The notes under the pieces are model-generated. The model worked only from the letters and a program-made list of their open reading frames with translations. It did no database searches and was not told the DNA's origin. Both the position numbers and the translations under genes were made by a program. Below, in pieces: positions 41,352 through 50,368 of a stretch of DNA of 64,000 nt. The number at the start of each line of letters is the position of its first letter. The stretch's first letter is position 1. This DNA is from Mariniflexile sp044335535 (lineage in GTDB: Bacteria > Bacteroidota > Bacteroidia > Flavobacteriales > Flavobacteriaceae), in NCBI RefSeq assembly GCF_044335535.1, contig NZ_JBIQVZ010000001.1:248001-312000 (forward strand). Reading direction: 5' to 3'.

Positions 41352-43781
41352 ATGGACAAACACGCATGCTTTCACTGTGGTTTAGACGCCTCGACACAAG
41401 ACATTGTTTATGACGAAAAATCATTTTGTTGTGAAGGTTGTAAAACTGTCTATCAGATTTTTTCTGAAAACGATTTAACCTGCTATTACGATTTGCAATC
41501 GACTCCTGGTGCAACGCCCAAAGATATCGAGGGCAAATACAACTTTTTAGAGAACACCAAAATAATAGAACAATTACTGGAATTTAATGATGGTACTACC
41601 CAAATCATATTACTTTACATACCTCACATCCATTGCAGTTCTTGTATTTGGATTCTTGAAAACCTCAACAAATTAAACCCTTCCATAAGTGCTTCTGTTG
41701 TAAACTTTGGCAAAAAAACCGTTCGGGTGACTTTTAATGCAGAAACCCTGTCACTAAAAAACCTGGTGACGTTGTTAAACAGTATTGGTTATGAACCTTT
41801 TATTAGTTTAGATGATTACAGTGTTGGCAAAAAACATATTGATAAGTCTCTAATTTACAAACTTGGAGTTGCTGGTTTTGCCTTTGGAAACGTGATGTTT
41901 TTATCGTTTCCAGAGTATTTTGAAGTAGGCGAATTTTGGCTCGAGCAATTTAAACCCCTATTTAGATGGCTTATGTTTGCTTTTTCCCTTCCAGTTGTAT
42001 TTTACTCGTCACAAGATTATTTTATTTCGGCTTACAAAGGACTTCGCTCTAAAATTTTAAATATTGATGTTCCCATAGCCTTAGGTGTTTCCGTTTTATT
42101 CATTAGAAGTACTATTGAAATTATTTTCGATTTAGGATCTGGATTTTTTGATAGTTTAACCGGACTTATTTTCTTTTTATTGCTTGGAAAATTCTTTCAG
42201 CAAAAAACCTATGCCTTTTTATCGTTTGAACGCGATTATAAATCCTATTTCCCTATTGGCATCACAAAAATTACTTCGGAAGGAAAAGAAGAATCCGTGC
42301 AAGTGTATGATATTGAAAAGGGCGACCGTCTTTTAATTAGAAATGAAGAACTCATTCCTGTTGACTGTATTTTAATAAAAGGAAACGCACGAATAGATTA
42401 TAGTTTTGTAACAGGTGAATCTAAAACGGTCAGCAAACAATCGGGTGACAAACTTTTTGCAGGCGGTAAACAACTCAACGGTACTATTGAAGTTGATGTT
42501 TTAAAATCTGTTGAACAAAGCTATTTAACGCAGCTTTGGAGTAACGATGTGTTTAAAAAAGACAAATCGTTGGCATTTACAAATATTACCAACCAAATAA
42601 GTAAACGGTTTACCATAAGCATTTTAATAATCGCGGTATTAGCCACTTCATTTTGGTTGATAGTGGATTCCAGCAAGGCCATAAACGTTTTTACATCGGT
42701 ACTAATCATTGCCTGTCCATGTGCTCTAGCTTTAGCTGCTCCCTTTACTTTTGGCAATGTTCTTCGTATTCTGGGCAAGAAAAAATGCTATCTAAAAAAT
42801 GCCAGCGTTATTGAACAAATGGCTAAAATAAACACCATCATTTTTGATAAAACGGGGACCATTACCACCAACAAAGAAACATCTATTGCCTATGAAGGCA
42901 TCTCGCTTTCTAAAGATGAAGAAATGTTGCTAAAAAGCACGTTGAGAGGTTCCAATCATCCTTTAAGCAGGTCGTTATACCATCTTTTAAATGAAAACAA
43001 CATCCTCACTTTGGATAGCTATGAAGAATATTTAGGCAAAGGCATTGAAGCGCAATACAAACAAGATTCCATAAAAATTGGTTCGGCGCCTTTTGTAGGA
43101 CATACTTCTGAAACGGTCACATTAAACACAGCCGTTCATATAAGCAGTAACAACACATATAAAGGAAAATTCACCTTTTACAATGCGTATCGAAAAGGAT
43201 TGTCCCAACTATTCAACAAACTAAAACAAGATTATGATCTAGTGATTCTCTCAGGAGATAACGAAGGCGAAAAAGACAATCTTACCAAGTTGCTTCCAAC
43301 AAAAACCAAGTTGTTGTTCAACCAAAAACCAGAAGACAAACTGGAATATATTAAATACCATCAAAGTGAAGGTGCCAAAGTATTGATGATTGGTGATGGC
43401 TTGAATGATGCCGGTGCCTTAGCACAAAGTGATGTTGGTATTGCCATTTCAGAAAATGTGAATGTATTTTCACCTGCTTGTGATGCTATTTTGGATGCCT
43501 CAAAATTCAATGAATTATATAACTATATAAAAGTATCAAAATCGGCTATCAACATCATTAAATGGAGTTTTTTATTGTCGTTCCTATACAACTGCATCGG
43601 ACTTTACTTTGCGGTTACAGGTCAACTAGAACCTGTTGTTGCCGCTATTCTAATGCCTTTAAGCTCTATAAGTATTGTTGCTTTTACAACCATTTGCACA
43701 AACAATATTTCTTACCTAATCTCCTCAAAGTCCCCTCCTAGCCTCCCCAAAGGGGAGGAAACCATTGTCCAAAAATGTTGA
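41352..43781 (+). CDS. ccoI: Copper-transporting P-type ATPase for cbb3 oxidase assembly
   Basis: 809 residues. The N-terminal Cys-rich region CFHCG..FCCEGCKTVYQ (6-35) is typical of CcoI; an HMA domain with HCSSCIW follows at 94-100; about eight membrane helices; the ion-path CPC in ACPCALALAAPF near 455; the phosphorylation site DKTGT near 497; the hinge MIGDGLNDAGALAQSDVG. It exports copper for the oxidase active site. The last about 18 residues (SPPSLPKGEET...) are encoded by a palindromic repeat, so the natural stop has been replaced. It starts the plus-strand cbb3 cluster. Confidence 0.93.
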   Translation: MDKHACFHCGLDASTQDIVYDEKSFCCEGCKTVYQIFSENDLTCYYDLQSTPGATPKDIEGKYNFLENTKIIEQLLEFNDGTTQIILLYIPHIHCSSCIWILENLNKLNPSISASVVNFGKKTVRVTFNAETLSLKNLVTLLNSIGYEPFISLDDYSVGKKHIDKSLIYKLGVAGFAFGNVMFLSFPEYFEVGEFWLEQFKPLFRWLMFAFSLPVVFYSSQDYFISAYKGLRSKILNIDVPIALGVSVLFIRSTIEIIFDLGSGFFDSLTGLIFFLLLGKFFQQKTYAFLSFERDYKSYFPIGITKITSEGKEESVQVYDIEKGDRLLIRNEELIPVDCILIKGNARIDYSFVTGESKTVSKQSGDKLFAGGKQLNGTIEVDVLKSVEQSYLTQLWSNDVFKKDKSLAFTNITNQISKRFTISILIIAVLATSFWLIVDSSKAINVFTSVLIIACPCALALAAPFTFGNVLRILGKKKCYLKNASVIEQMAKINTIIFDKTGTITTNKETSIAYEGISLSKDEEMLLKSTLRGSNHPLSRSLYHLLNENNILTLDSYEEYLGKGIEAQYKQDSIKIGSAPFVGHTSETVTLNTAVHISSNNTYKGKFTFYNAYRKGLSQLFNKLKQDYDLVILSGDNEGEKDNLTKLLPTKTKLLFNQKPEDKLEYIKYHQSEGAKVLMIGDGLNDAGALAQSDVGIAISENVNVFSPACDAILDASKFNELYNYIKVSKSAINIIKWSFLLSFLYNCIGLYFAVTGQLEPVVAAILMPLSSISIVAFTTICTNNISYLISSKSPPSLPKGEETIVQKC

Positions 43782-43838
43782 GGATGAGTAAGCACATAAC
43801 AGTTCCCTCTCCTTTGGAGAGGGTTAGGGAGAGGAAAA
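43735..43838 (+). repeat. Composite palindromic repeat over the ccoI end
   Basis: CCTCCCCAAAGGGGAGG, a spacer with the ccoI stop codon, then CCCTCTCCTTTGGAGAGGG and TTAGGGAGAGGAAAAA. Same unit and direction as at 23467-23577. Confidence 0.8.
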
Positions 43839-43848
43839 ACAATCAAAT

Positions 43849-43862
43849 ATGACAAAAGTCAT
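43849..43862. promoter_or_regulatory. CRP/FNR-like palindrome upstream of ccoS-ccoNO
   Basis: ATGAC-AAAA-GTCAT, a perfect palindrome 50 bp before ccoS. It is the most symmetrical of the five sites and precedes the oxidase structural genes. Confidence 0.65.
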
Positions 43863-43912
43863 TTTTTACAAAAACAGATAGAGATACTTTTGAACCATAA
43901 CTTCAAATAGGT

Positions 43913-44098
43913 ATGAGTGTTATTTACGTCTTATTAACGATTAGCATTATTGTGGCTGTTAGCTTTTTTATCGCTTTTATAGTAGCGATAAGAAATGGAC
44001 AGTTCGACGATAGTTACACCCCATCCGTTCGCATGCTATTTGAAGACGAACTTATTAAAGAGAAACCTGAAAAATCAATACTAACCAAAAAAGATTAA
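43913..44098 (+). CDS. ccoS: cbb3 oxidase maturation protein CcoS
   Basis: 61 residues: one membrane helix (about 3-29) followed by the family motif NGQFDDSYTPSVRMLFEDEL, where GQFDD is the hallmark. CcoS is needed for cofactor insertion into the cbb3 catalytic subunit. It lies between ccoI and ccoNO, 11 bp before the latter. Confidence 0.9.
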   Translation: MSVIYVLLTISIIVAVSFFIAFIVAIRNGQFDDSYTPSVRMLFEDELIKEKPEKSILTKKD

Positions 44099-44109
44099 CA
44101 ATCACAACT

Positions 44110-46293
44110 ATGGACATCCAGCAATTTCACTACGATAATAAAATCGTTAAAAACTTTATCTACGCCACCATGCTTTGGGGGGTTGTAGGTATGTTGGTAG
44201 GCTTACTTCTTGCATTTCTGTTTTTATTCCCAAACTTAACCGATGGTATTTCGTGGCTAAGTTTTGGCCGTTTACGACCATTACATACCAATGCCGTTAT
44301 TTTCGCCTTTGTGGGTAACGCTATTTTTGCTGGAGTTTACTATTCTTCACAACGTTTACTTAAAGCCAGAATGTTTAGCGATGTATTAAGCAAAATCAAC
44401 TTCTGGGGGTGGCAACTTATTATTGTAGGAGCTGCCATAACATTACCATTAGGCTACACATCATCTAAAGAATATGCCGAATTGGAATGGCCTTTTGATA
44501 TTGCTATCGCTCTTGTATGGGTCGTTTTTGGATGGAATTTAATAGGTACCATTTTAAAAAGAAGACAGCGTCATTTATATGTTGCTCTTTGGTTTTACAT
44601 AGCCACGTTTGTAACCGTTGCCGTATTACATATTTTTAATAGTTTGGAACTTCCTGTAAGTGCTTTAAAAAGCTACTCAGTTTACGCCGGAGTACAAGAC
44701 GCTTTGGTGCAATGGTGGTATGGGCATAATGCCGTAGCATTCTTTTTAACCACACCGTTTTTAGGATTGATGTATTATTTTGTGCCAAAAGCAGCTAACA
44801 GACCTGTGTATTCTTACAGGCTTTCCATTGTTCACTTTTGGTCGTTAATCTTCATCTATATTTGGGCAGGGCCTCACCATTTATTATATACTGCTTTACC
44901 GGAATGGGCACAAAATTTAGGTGTGGCGTTTTCTGTGATGTTATTAATGCCGTCTTGGGGTGGTATGATAAACGGGCTGTTAACACTACGTGGTGCTTGG
45001 GATAAAGTACGTGTTGACCCTGTTTTAAAATTCATGGTCGTTGCTATCACAGGTTATGGTATGGCAACGTTTGAAGGTCCTACATTATCACTTAAAAACG
45101 TGAATGCTATTGCGCATTTTACCGATTGGATTATTGCCCACGTACACGTTGGCGCCCTAGCGTGGAATGGATTCTTAACATTTGGTATGATTTATTATTT
45201 GGTACCAAGACTTTTTAAAACCAAATTATACTCTATTGGATTAGCAAATCTACATTTCTGGATTGGTACCTTGGGTATTATTATGTACGCGCTACCCATG
45301 TACGTAGCTGGATTTACCCAAGCCAGTATGTGGAAACAATTTAACCCGGATGGCACTTTAACTTACGGAAACTTTTTAGAAACCGTTACCGAAATTATAC
45401 CTATGTACTGGATGCGTGCTATTGGCGGTACCCTATTCATTATAGGGATGCTCATTATGATTTATAATGTGATTGTAACCATAAAACAAGGCAGCAAGGT
45501 CGAAGACGAATTAGCCGAAGCCGCTGCTCTAGAACGTGTTACCAAAAAACGTACTTCTGGTGAAGGTTGGCACTCTTGGTTAGAACGCAGACCTGTGCAA
45601 TTAACCATTTTAGCGACTGTAGCCATATTAATTGGTGGTATTATACAAATTGTACCGACCATTATGGTAAAATCCAACATACCAACCATTGCCAGTGTCA
45701 AACCATATAGCCCTTTAGAGCTGGAAGGACGCGATATTTACATACGCGAAGGCTGTGTGGGTTGCCATTCCCAAATGATTCGTCCATTTAGAAGTGAGGT
45801 AGAACGCTATGGTGACTATTCAAAAGCTGGTGAATATGTTTACGACCATCCTTTTTTATGGGGAAGTAAACGTACTGGTCCCGATTTACATAGAATTGGT
45901 GGAAAATATTCCGACAACTGGCACTTTAATCATATGTATGACCCACAAAGTACTTCATCGGGTTCCATCATGCCTCGTTACCCTTGGTTAATTAAAAATG
46001 AATTGGATACATCACAAACTGAAGCCAAAATGAAAGCGATGATCTCATTAGGTGTTCCTTATTCCGAGGAAGATATAGCCAATGCCCAAGACAATATGCT
46101 GAAACAAGGAACTAAAATTGAGAAAAACCTCTATAGCGATCCTGATTTTGTGAATTCTTATGAAGCAGACAAAGCATATGCTAAAGATAATGACGAGCCT
46201 TTTGTTGAAATGAAAAACAGAGAAATCGTAGCCGTTATAGCCTATTTGCAACGCTTAGGAACAGATATCAAAGTAGAAACAGCTATAAAGTAG
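44110..46293 (+). CDS. ccoN: cbb3-type cytochrome oxidase, fused CcoN-CcoO subunit
   Basis: 727 residues. Residues 1 to about 480 are the CcoN haem-copper core with about twelve helices and conserved His in RPLHTNAVIFAF, WWYGHNAVAFFLTTPFLG, GPHHLLYTALPEWAQ and DWIIAHVHVGALAWNG. After a short linker and one helix (about 505-525) comes the CcoO cytochrome c domain with CVGCH (about 548-552) and the CcoO-specific SQMIRPFRSEVERYGDYS and SGSIMPRYPWL. In most proteobacteria these are two proteins; the fusion is common in Bacteroidota. It reduces O2 to water with high affinity and pumps protons. Confidence 0.96.
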   Translation: MDIQQFHYDNKIVKNFIYATMLWGVVGMLVGLLLAFLFLFPNLTDGISWLSFGRLRPLHTNAVIFAFVGNAIFAGVYYSSQRLLKARMFSDVLSKINFWGWQLIIVGAAITLPLGYTSSKEYAELEWPFDIAIALVWVVFGWNLIGTILKRRQRHLYVALWFYIATFVTVAVLHIFNSLELPVSALKSYSVYAGVQDALVQWWYGHNAVAFFLTTPFLGLMYYFVPKAANRPVYSYRLSIVHFWSLIFIYIWAGPHHLLYTALPEWAQNLGVAFSVMLLMPSWGGMINGLLTLRGAWDKVRVDPVLKFMVVAITGYGMATFEGPTLSLKNVNAIAHFTDWIIAHVHVGALAWNGFLTFGMIYYLVPRLFKTKLYSIGLANLHFWIGTLGIIMYALPMYVAGFTQASMWKQFNPDGTLTYGNFLETVTEIIPMYWMRAIGGTLFIIGMLIMIYNVIVTIKQGSKVEDELAEAAALERVTKKRTSGEGWHSWLERRPVQLTILATVAILIGGIIQIVPTIMVKSNIPTIASVKPYSPLELEGRDIYIREGCVGCHSQMIRPFRSEVERYGDYSKAGEYVYDHPFLWGSKRTGPDLHRIGGKYSDNWHFNHMYDPQSTSSGSIMPRYPWLIKNELDTSQTEAKMKAMISLGVPYSEEDIANAQDNMLKQGTKIEKNLYSDPDFVNSYEADKAYAKDNDEPFVEMKNREIVAVIAYLQRLGTDIKVETAIK

Positions 46294-46300
46294 TTGGTAG

Positions 46301-46336
46301 TTAGTTGTTGGTTTATGGTCATAAACCAACAACTAA
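46301..46336. repeat. Perfect 17-bp hairpin between ccoNO and ccoQ
   Basis: TTAGTTGTTGGTTTATG, loop GT, CATAAACCAACAACTAA. It lies in the 72-bp gap and lacks a T run, so it looks like an RNA-stability or spacing element rather than a terminator. Confidence 0.65.
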
Positions 46337-46365
46337 AAACCATTAACCAAAAACCATTAAATACC

Positions 46366-46551
46366 ATGTTAAAATTCGTAAAAAATTATATGGACAGTAT
46401 TTCAGGAATAGAAATATACCCCATCATATCATTACTTATATTTTTCACATTTTTTGTATTGCTTTTTTGGTGGGTAATTACAGCAAAAAATGAGTACATA
46501 AAAACAGTTAGCAACTTGCCATTAGACAACCAAAACGACGATTTATTATGA
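46366..46551 (+). CDS. ccoQ: CcoQ/FixQ-like small cbb3 subunit
   Basis: 61 residues with one membrane helix (about 19-43, IISLLIFFTFFVLLFWWVI) and a polar tail, the form of CcoQ, which stabilises the oxidase complex. The start ATG 46366 is used because the open frame from 46294 crosses the hairpin repeat. Its stop overlaps by 4 bp (ATGA) a 30-codon ORF that leads to ccoP. Confidence 0.8.
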   Translation: MLKFVKNYMDSISGIEIYPIISLLIFFTFFVLLFWWVITAKNEYIKTVSNLPLDNQNDDLL

Positions 46552-46640
46552 AACCGACCTCTCTAAACATACATTTATTTTTGAACATTCTTGGCGGTTG
46601 CATTTGTCCATTAAAGAACAATAAAAAACCAATCAAATGA
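46548..46640 (+). CDS. Possible 30-residue linker ORF between ccoQ and ccoP
   Basis: ATG at 46548 overlaps the ccoQ stop (ATGA), and its TGA at 46638-46640 overlaps the ccoP start (ATGA). It reads MKPTSLNIHLFLN.. with a CxC pair. The double ATGA arrangement would couple translation along the operon. It may equally be chance in an 85-bp gap. Confidence 0.25.
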   Translation: MKPTSLNIHLFLNILGGCICPLKNNKKPIK

Positions 46641-47569
46641 AACATTTAATACCATCTTGGATACGCATTCCTGTTGTATTCTTCATCATCTTCGGATTAA
46701 CTGAATATGTTATCGATTCAGGCGAAAAACCTGCATTCATAGAATACCCTGTCATATTGCTATTTCTTTTTCTAGTACTGCTTATCCTTATTGCTATTGA
46801 AGCCATAGTTCGTGCTTTAGAAAATGTGATGCTCTATAAGCTAGATGAAGAAGCAAAAGCACGCTTTTTCGCTGAAAAAAATAAAACTTATCAATTTACT
46901 TGGCTAAAAAACACTTATAAAAAGCTTTTAGGTTCTAAACCCATTGAAGAAGAAGGCGAGATTATTTTAGACCATAATTACGATGGCATAAAAGAATTAG
47001 ACAACGCTTTACCTCCATGGTGGCTGTATGGCTTTTACATATCTATTATATTTGGAGCTGTATATCTGTTAAGATACCATGTATTTAATGGGGCTAACCA
47101 GTATGATGAACTAGAAACCGAATTAGCTGATGCACGAACTGCCATTGAAGCCTACAAAAAAACAGCTAAAGATTTGGTAGATGTCAACACCGTAACCTTG
47201 CTTACCGATGCTACTGATTTAAGTGCTGGTAAAACCATTTTCGAAACCAATTGTATTGCCTGTCACATGGCAGATGGTGGTGGTGGTATTGGCCCAAACC
47301 TAACCGACCAACATTGGATTTTAGGTGGTGACATTAAAAGTGTATTTCATACCATTTCTGAAGGTGGTCGTTCTGGCAAAGGGATGATTGCTTGGAAAAC
47401 CCAGTTAAAACCATCACAAATAGCTCAAGTAGCAAGTTATGTGTTAAGCTTACAAGGTACGACACCAGCAAATCCAAAAGAACCGGAAGGTGATCTTTGG
47501 GCAGAAGATACCACCACCGAAACACCTAAAGAAACCGCAACAGATTCAATTCAAATGGTGACTAATTAA
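46637..47569 (+). CDS. ccoP: cbb3 oxidase cytochrome c subunit CcoP, single-haem form
   Basis: 310 residues. Two N-terminal helices (about 11-28 and 31-56) are followed by a charged loop, the CcoP hallmark LPPWWLYGFYISIIFGAVYLLRYH-type helix near 125-147, and one cytochrome c domain with CIACH near 208 and the Met-ligand region SGKGMIAWKTQL. Proteobacterial CcoP has two haems; this one has only one CxxCH. An acidic, Thr/Glu-rich tail (about 285-310) follows. It passes electrons to the fused CcoN-CcoO. Confidence 0.93.
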   Translation: MKHLIPSWIRIPVVFFIIFGLTEYVIDSGEKPAFIEYPVILLFLFLVLLILIAIEAIVRALENVMLYKLDEEAKARFFAEKNKTYQFTWLKNTYKKLLGSKPIEEEGEIILDHNYDGIKELDNALPPWWLYGFYISIIFGAVYLLRYHVFNGANQYDELETELADARTAIEAYKKTAKDLVDVNTVTLLTDATDLSAGKTIFETNCIACHMADGGGGIGPNLTDQHWILGGDIKSVFHTISEGGRSGKGMIAWKTQLKPSQIAQVASYVLSLQGTTPANPKEPEGDLWAEDTTTETPKETATDSIQMVTN

Positions 47570-47576
47570 TAGCAAG

Positions 47577-47623
47577 CATGTTCGATTGTCCCGATGTTAG
47601 TATCGGGACATATCGAAAACATG
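47577..47623. repeat. Hairpin between ccoP and ccoG
   Basis: CATGTTCGATTGTCCCGAT...ATCGGGACATATCGAAAACATG. The central stem TGTCCCGAT/ATCGGGACA (47587-47595, 47602-47610) is perfect and the outer arms pair with small bulges. No T run follows, so it may reduce rather than stop read-through into ccoG. Confidence 0.6.
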
Positions 47624-47690
47624 AACTAATATAGTTTGTTGCATATTATAAAAGCATAACAATTTTATAACTCGATTTAGAAAACAAAAA

Positions 47691-49115
47691 GTGGAAACGC
47701 CTAAAGAAGACATATTTAGAGATTCTATTGCTACCGTAACTACCGAAGGCAAGCGTGCTTGGGTATTTCCCAAAAAACCTAGTGGTAAATTCTATAAATA
47801 CAGAAAACTTGTTAGTTATTTTTTATTGGCATTTTTACTTTTTGCCCCATTTTTAAAAATAAATGGCAACCAATTTTTAATGTTCAATGTTTTAGAACGC
47901 CGTTTTAATATTTTCGGATTTCCTTTTTGGCCACAAGATTTCCACCTGTTTGTAATTTCCATGATTATTGGCGTGGTATTTATTACGCTATTTACGGTTG
48001 CCTTTGGACGCATTTTTTGCGGTTGGATTTGTCCGCAAACCATTTTTATGGAAATGGTGTTCAGACGTATAGAATATTGGATTGAAGGTGACAGAGGCAA
48101 ACAAATACGTTTAGCCAAACAATCTTGGAATGCCGAAAAAATAAGAAAAAAAGGGTTGAAACTGATTATTTTCCTTTTCATTTCCTTTCTAATTGCAAAT
48201 GTGTTTTTAGCTTATTTAATAGGTAGTGATAAACTAATAAGTTATATAACCGACAATCCGCTTAAACATATAAGCACTCTCATATCCTTACTCATTTTTA
48301 CGGCTGTATTCTATTTTGTCTTTGCATGGTTTAGAGAACAAGTTTGCGTTATTGCCTGTCCCTATGGTAGGTTACAGGGCGTATTGTTAGATAACAAATC
48401 GATTGTGGTCGCTTACGATCACAAACGTGGAGAAGGTGAAAATGGCAGAAAGAAAATCAGGAAAAATGAAGACAGACATGCTTTAGGATATGGAGATTGT
48501 ATAGACTGTTTTCAATGTGTGCATGTATGTCCAACAGGTATCGATATTAGAAACGGCACGCAACTAGAATGTGTGAATTGTACTGCTTGTATTGACGAAT
48601 GTGATAGCATCATGGACAGTGTTAACTTACCCAAAGGTTTGATAAGATACGCCAGTGAAGATAATATCGAGAAAAAAACACCCTTTAAACTCACAGCAAG
48701 AATGAAGGGCTATATGGCTGTCCTTACTATTTTAGTTGGCTTGTTAATAGGGATGCTCTTTTTAAGGAATGATGTAGAAGCCACTGTTTTAAGATTACCA
48801 GGACAGTTGTTTGAACATAAAGAAAATAACATTATCAGTAATGTGTTTACTTATAAGCTGATAAATAAAACGACAAATGATATTGAGGACGTGAGTTTTA
48901 AATTATTGTCCCATAAAGGCACCTTAAAGTTGGTGGCAACCAGCAATAGTTTTACGGTTCCTAAGTCTGGCATTGCCAAAGGAACCTTGTTTGTTGAAAT
49001 TAATAATGCGGCTTTAACTGGCGATAGGAACAGAATAAAAATAGGCGTTTACCAAGGTGACAAATTAATTGAAACCACGACTGCTAACTTTTTAGGACCT
49101 AGGAGTTATAGATAG
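47691..49115 (+). CDS. ccoG: cbb3 oxidase assembly ferredoxin CcoG
   Basis: 474 residues with a GTG start at 47691. It has about five membrane helices, an N-terminal FGRIFCGWICPQTIFMEMV, and two 4Fe-4S clusters from CIDCFQCVHVCPTGIDIRNG and CVNCTACIDECDSIM, after VIACPYGRLQGVL. The C-terminal part is an Ig-like periplasmic domain (VFTYKLINKTTNDIEDVSF). CcoG (RdxA/FixG) reduces copper for insertion into the oxidase. It is the usual partner of CcoH and CcoI. Confidence 0.93.
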   Translation: METPKEDIFRDSIATVTTEGKRAWVFPKKPSGKFYKYRKLVSYFLLAFLLFAPFLKINGNQFLMFNVLERRFNIFGFPFWPQDFHLFVISMIIGVVFITLFTVAFGRIFCGWICPQTIFMEMVFRRIEYWIEGDRGKQIRLAKQSWNAEKIRKKGLKLIIFLFISFLIANVFLAYLIGSDKLISYITDNPLKHISTLISLLIFTAVFYFVFAWFREQVCVIACPYGRLQGVLLDNKSIVVAYDHKRGEGENGRKKIRKNEDRHALGYGDCIDCFQCVHVCPTGIDIRNGTQLECVNCTACIDECDSIMDSVNLPKGLIRYASEDNIEKKTPFKLTARMKGYMAVLTILVGLLIGMLFLRNDVEATVLRLPGQLFEHKENNIISNVFTYKLINKTTNDIEDVSFKLLSHKGTLKLVATSNSFTVPKSGIAKGTLFVEINNAALTGDRNRIKIGVYQGDKLIETTTANFLGPRSYR

Positions 49116-49178
49116 TTTGGGTGTTGGGTACTGGGTCTTGGGGCTTGGAAAAAAGGCATGTTAAAAAAATAATAATGA

Positions 49179-49202
49179 GATCCTGAAACAAGTTCAGGAT
49201 GA
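49179..49202. repeat. TCCTGAAACAAGTTCAGGA hairpin before ccoH
   Basis: GATCCTGAA-CAAG-TTCAGGAT forms a hairpin 15 bp before the ccoH start codon. It belongs to a type of short intergenic repeat common in Flavobacteriaceae. Confidence 0.6.
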
Positions 49203-49217
49203 AAAAAAAATAAGATT

Positions 49218-49664
49218 ATGAAAATAAATTGGGGAACAGGGATTGTATTGGCTTTTATAGGCTTTATAAGCTTTATCATGTATTTTATTATCACGTTGAA
49301 TGTAAATGACAAGTACGACTACGACTTGGTAACCGAAGATTATTATGCCGAGGAACTAAGCTACCAAAACGATATTGATAAATTAAACAATGCCAAAAAT
49401 TTGGATAAAAATATAAGTTACGAACGTACCGATAAAGGCTTACTTATTGTGTTTCCTAAAAATATAGATTTTAGTAAAATTACAGGAAATGTGTTCCTAT
49501 ATAGACCATCTAACAAACAATTAGACTTTGATACTATTATATCATTGTCTAAACCTTATTTGCTCATACCTGACAAACGTTTGGTAGATGGTCGCTGGAA
49601 CATAAAAGTAGATTGGAAATACAACAATGAATTGTATTTGTATAAAGAGACCATAAATTATTAA
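49218..49664 (+). CDS. ccoH: FixH/CcoH family protein
   Basis: 148 residues: one N-terminal membrane helix (about 6-27), then DYDLVTEDYYAEELSYQNDIDKL, the conserved FixH motif with YY and Y..D, and a beta-rich periplasmic domain ending VDGRWNIKVDWKYNNELYLY. It takes part in cbb3 oxidase assembly together with CcoG and CcoI. It is 2 bp before the SafE-like gene, so the two are co-translated. Confidence 0.9.
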   Translation: MKINWGTGIVLAFIGFISFIMYFIITLNVNDKYDYDLVTEDYYAEELSYQNDIDKLNNAKNLDKNISYERTDKGLLIVFPKNIDFSKITGNVFLYRPSNKQLDFDTIISLSKPYLLIPDKRLVDGRWNIKVDWKYNNELYLYKETINY

Positions 49665-49666
49665 AT

Positions 49667-50368
49667 ATGCTTATTTCGGCTTTTGTTTTAGGTTTACTAG
49701 GAAGTTTTCATTGTGTTGGCATGTGCGGACCTATTGCTTTTATGCTTCCTGTGAACAGAACAAGTGCTTATAAAAAACTATCTCAAATAACTATTTACCA
49801 CTCTGGCAGACTGTTAGCTTACAGTATTATAGGTTTGGTTTTTGGGCTTGTTGGCAAAAGCTTTTACCTGTTTGGTTTTCAGCAACAATTATCGATTGCT
49901 ATTGGCATTTTAATGATTGCTTTTGTTATAATACCGCAACATACATTAAGCAAATACAATGTTTCCAAACCCATTTACAAACTTATAAGTAAAGTTAAAT
50001 CAGCTTTAGGCAGTGCCTTAAAGAAAAAAACAGCGGACACCTTTTTAACCATTGGTTTTCTTAATGGCTTTTTACCTTGTGGGTTGGTTTATATGGCGGT
50101 ATTTGCAGCCATTGCCAGTGGAAATGCTTTAAATGGAAGCTTGTACATGGCCATTTTTGGAATGGGAACTATCCCGTTAATGACAACAGCTATTTATTTT
50201 AGTCATTTTTTAAAGGGAAATATGCGACAAAAAATTCAAAAAGCCATTCCTGTTTTTGTAGTGCTTATTGGTATTCTATTTATACTTCGGGGTTTGGGTT
50301 TGGGCATCCCTTACATCTCTCCTGCTCCTATTGGTGATATGATCTCAAACCAAATAAATTGTCATTAA
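49667..50368 (+). CDS. SafE/TauE-like membrane protein of the cbb3 cluster
   Basis: 233 residues with about six helices. The N-terminal GLLGSFHCVGMCGPIAFMLP and the mid-protein GFLNGFLPCGLVYMAVFAA are the two repeats of the 'sulfite exporter TauE/SafE' group, to which the CcdA-like copper/cytochrome biogenesis proteins also belong. CxxxC pairs (HCVGMCG) and FLPCG suggest metal or thiol chemistry. Always found with ccoGH in Bacteroidota, it is more likely a cbb3 maturation factor than a sulfite transporter. Confidence 0.85.
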   Translation: MLISAFVLGLLGSFHCVGMCGPIAFMLPVNRTSAYKKLSQITIYHSGRLLAYSIIGLVFGLVGKSFYLFGFQQQLSIAIGILMIAFVIIPQHTLSKYNVSKPIYKLISKVKSALGSALKKKTADTFLTIGFLNGFLPCGLVYMAVFAAIASGNALNGSLYMAIFGMGTIPLMTTAIYFSHFLKGNMRQKIQKAIPVFVVLIGILFILRGLGLGIPYISPAPIGDMISNQINCH

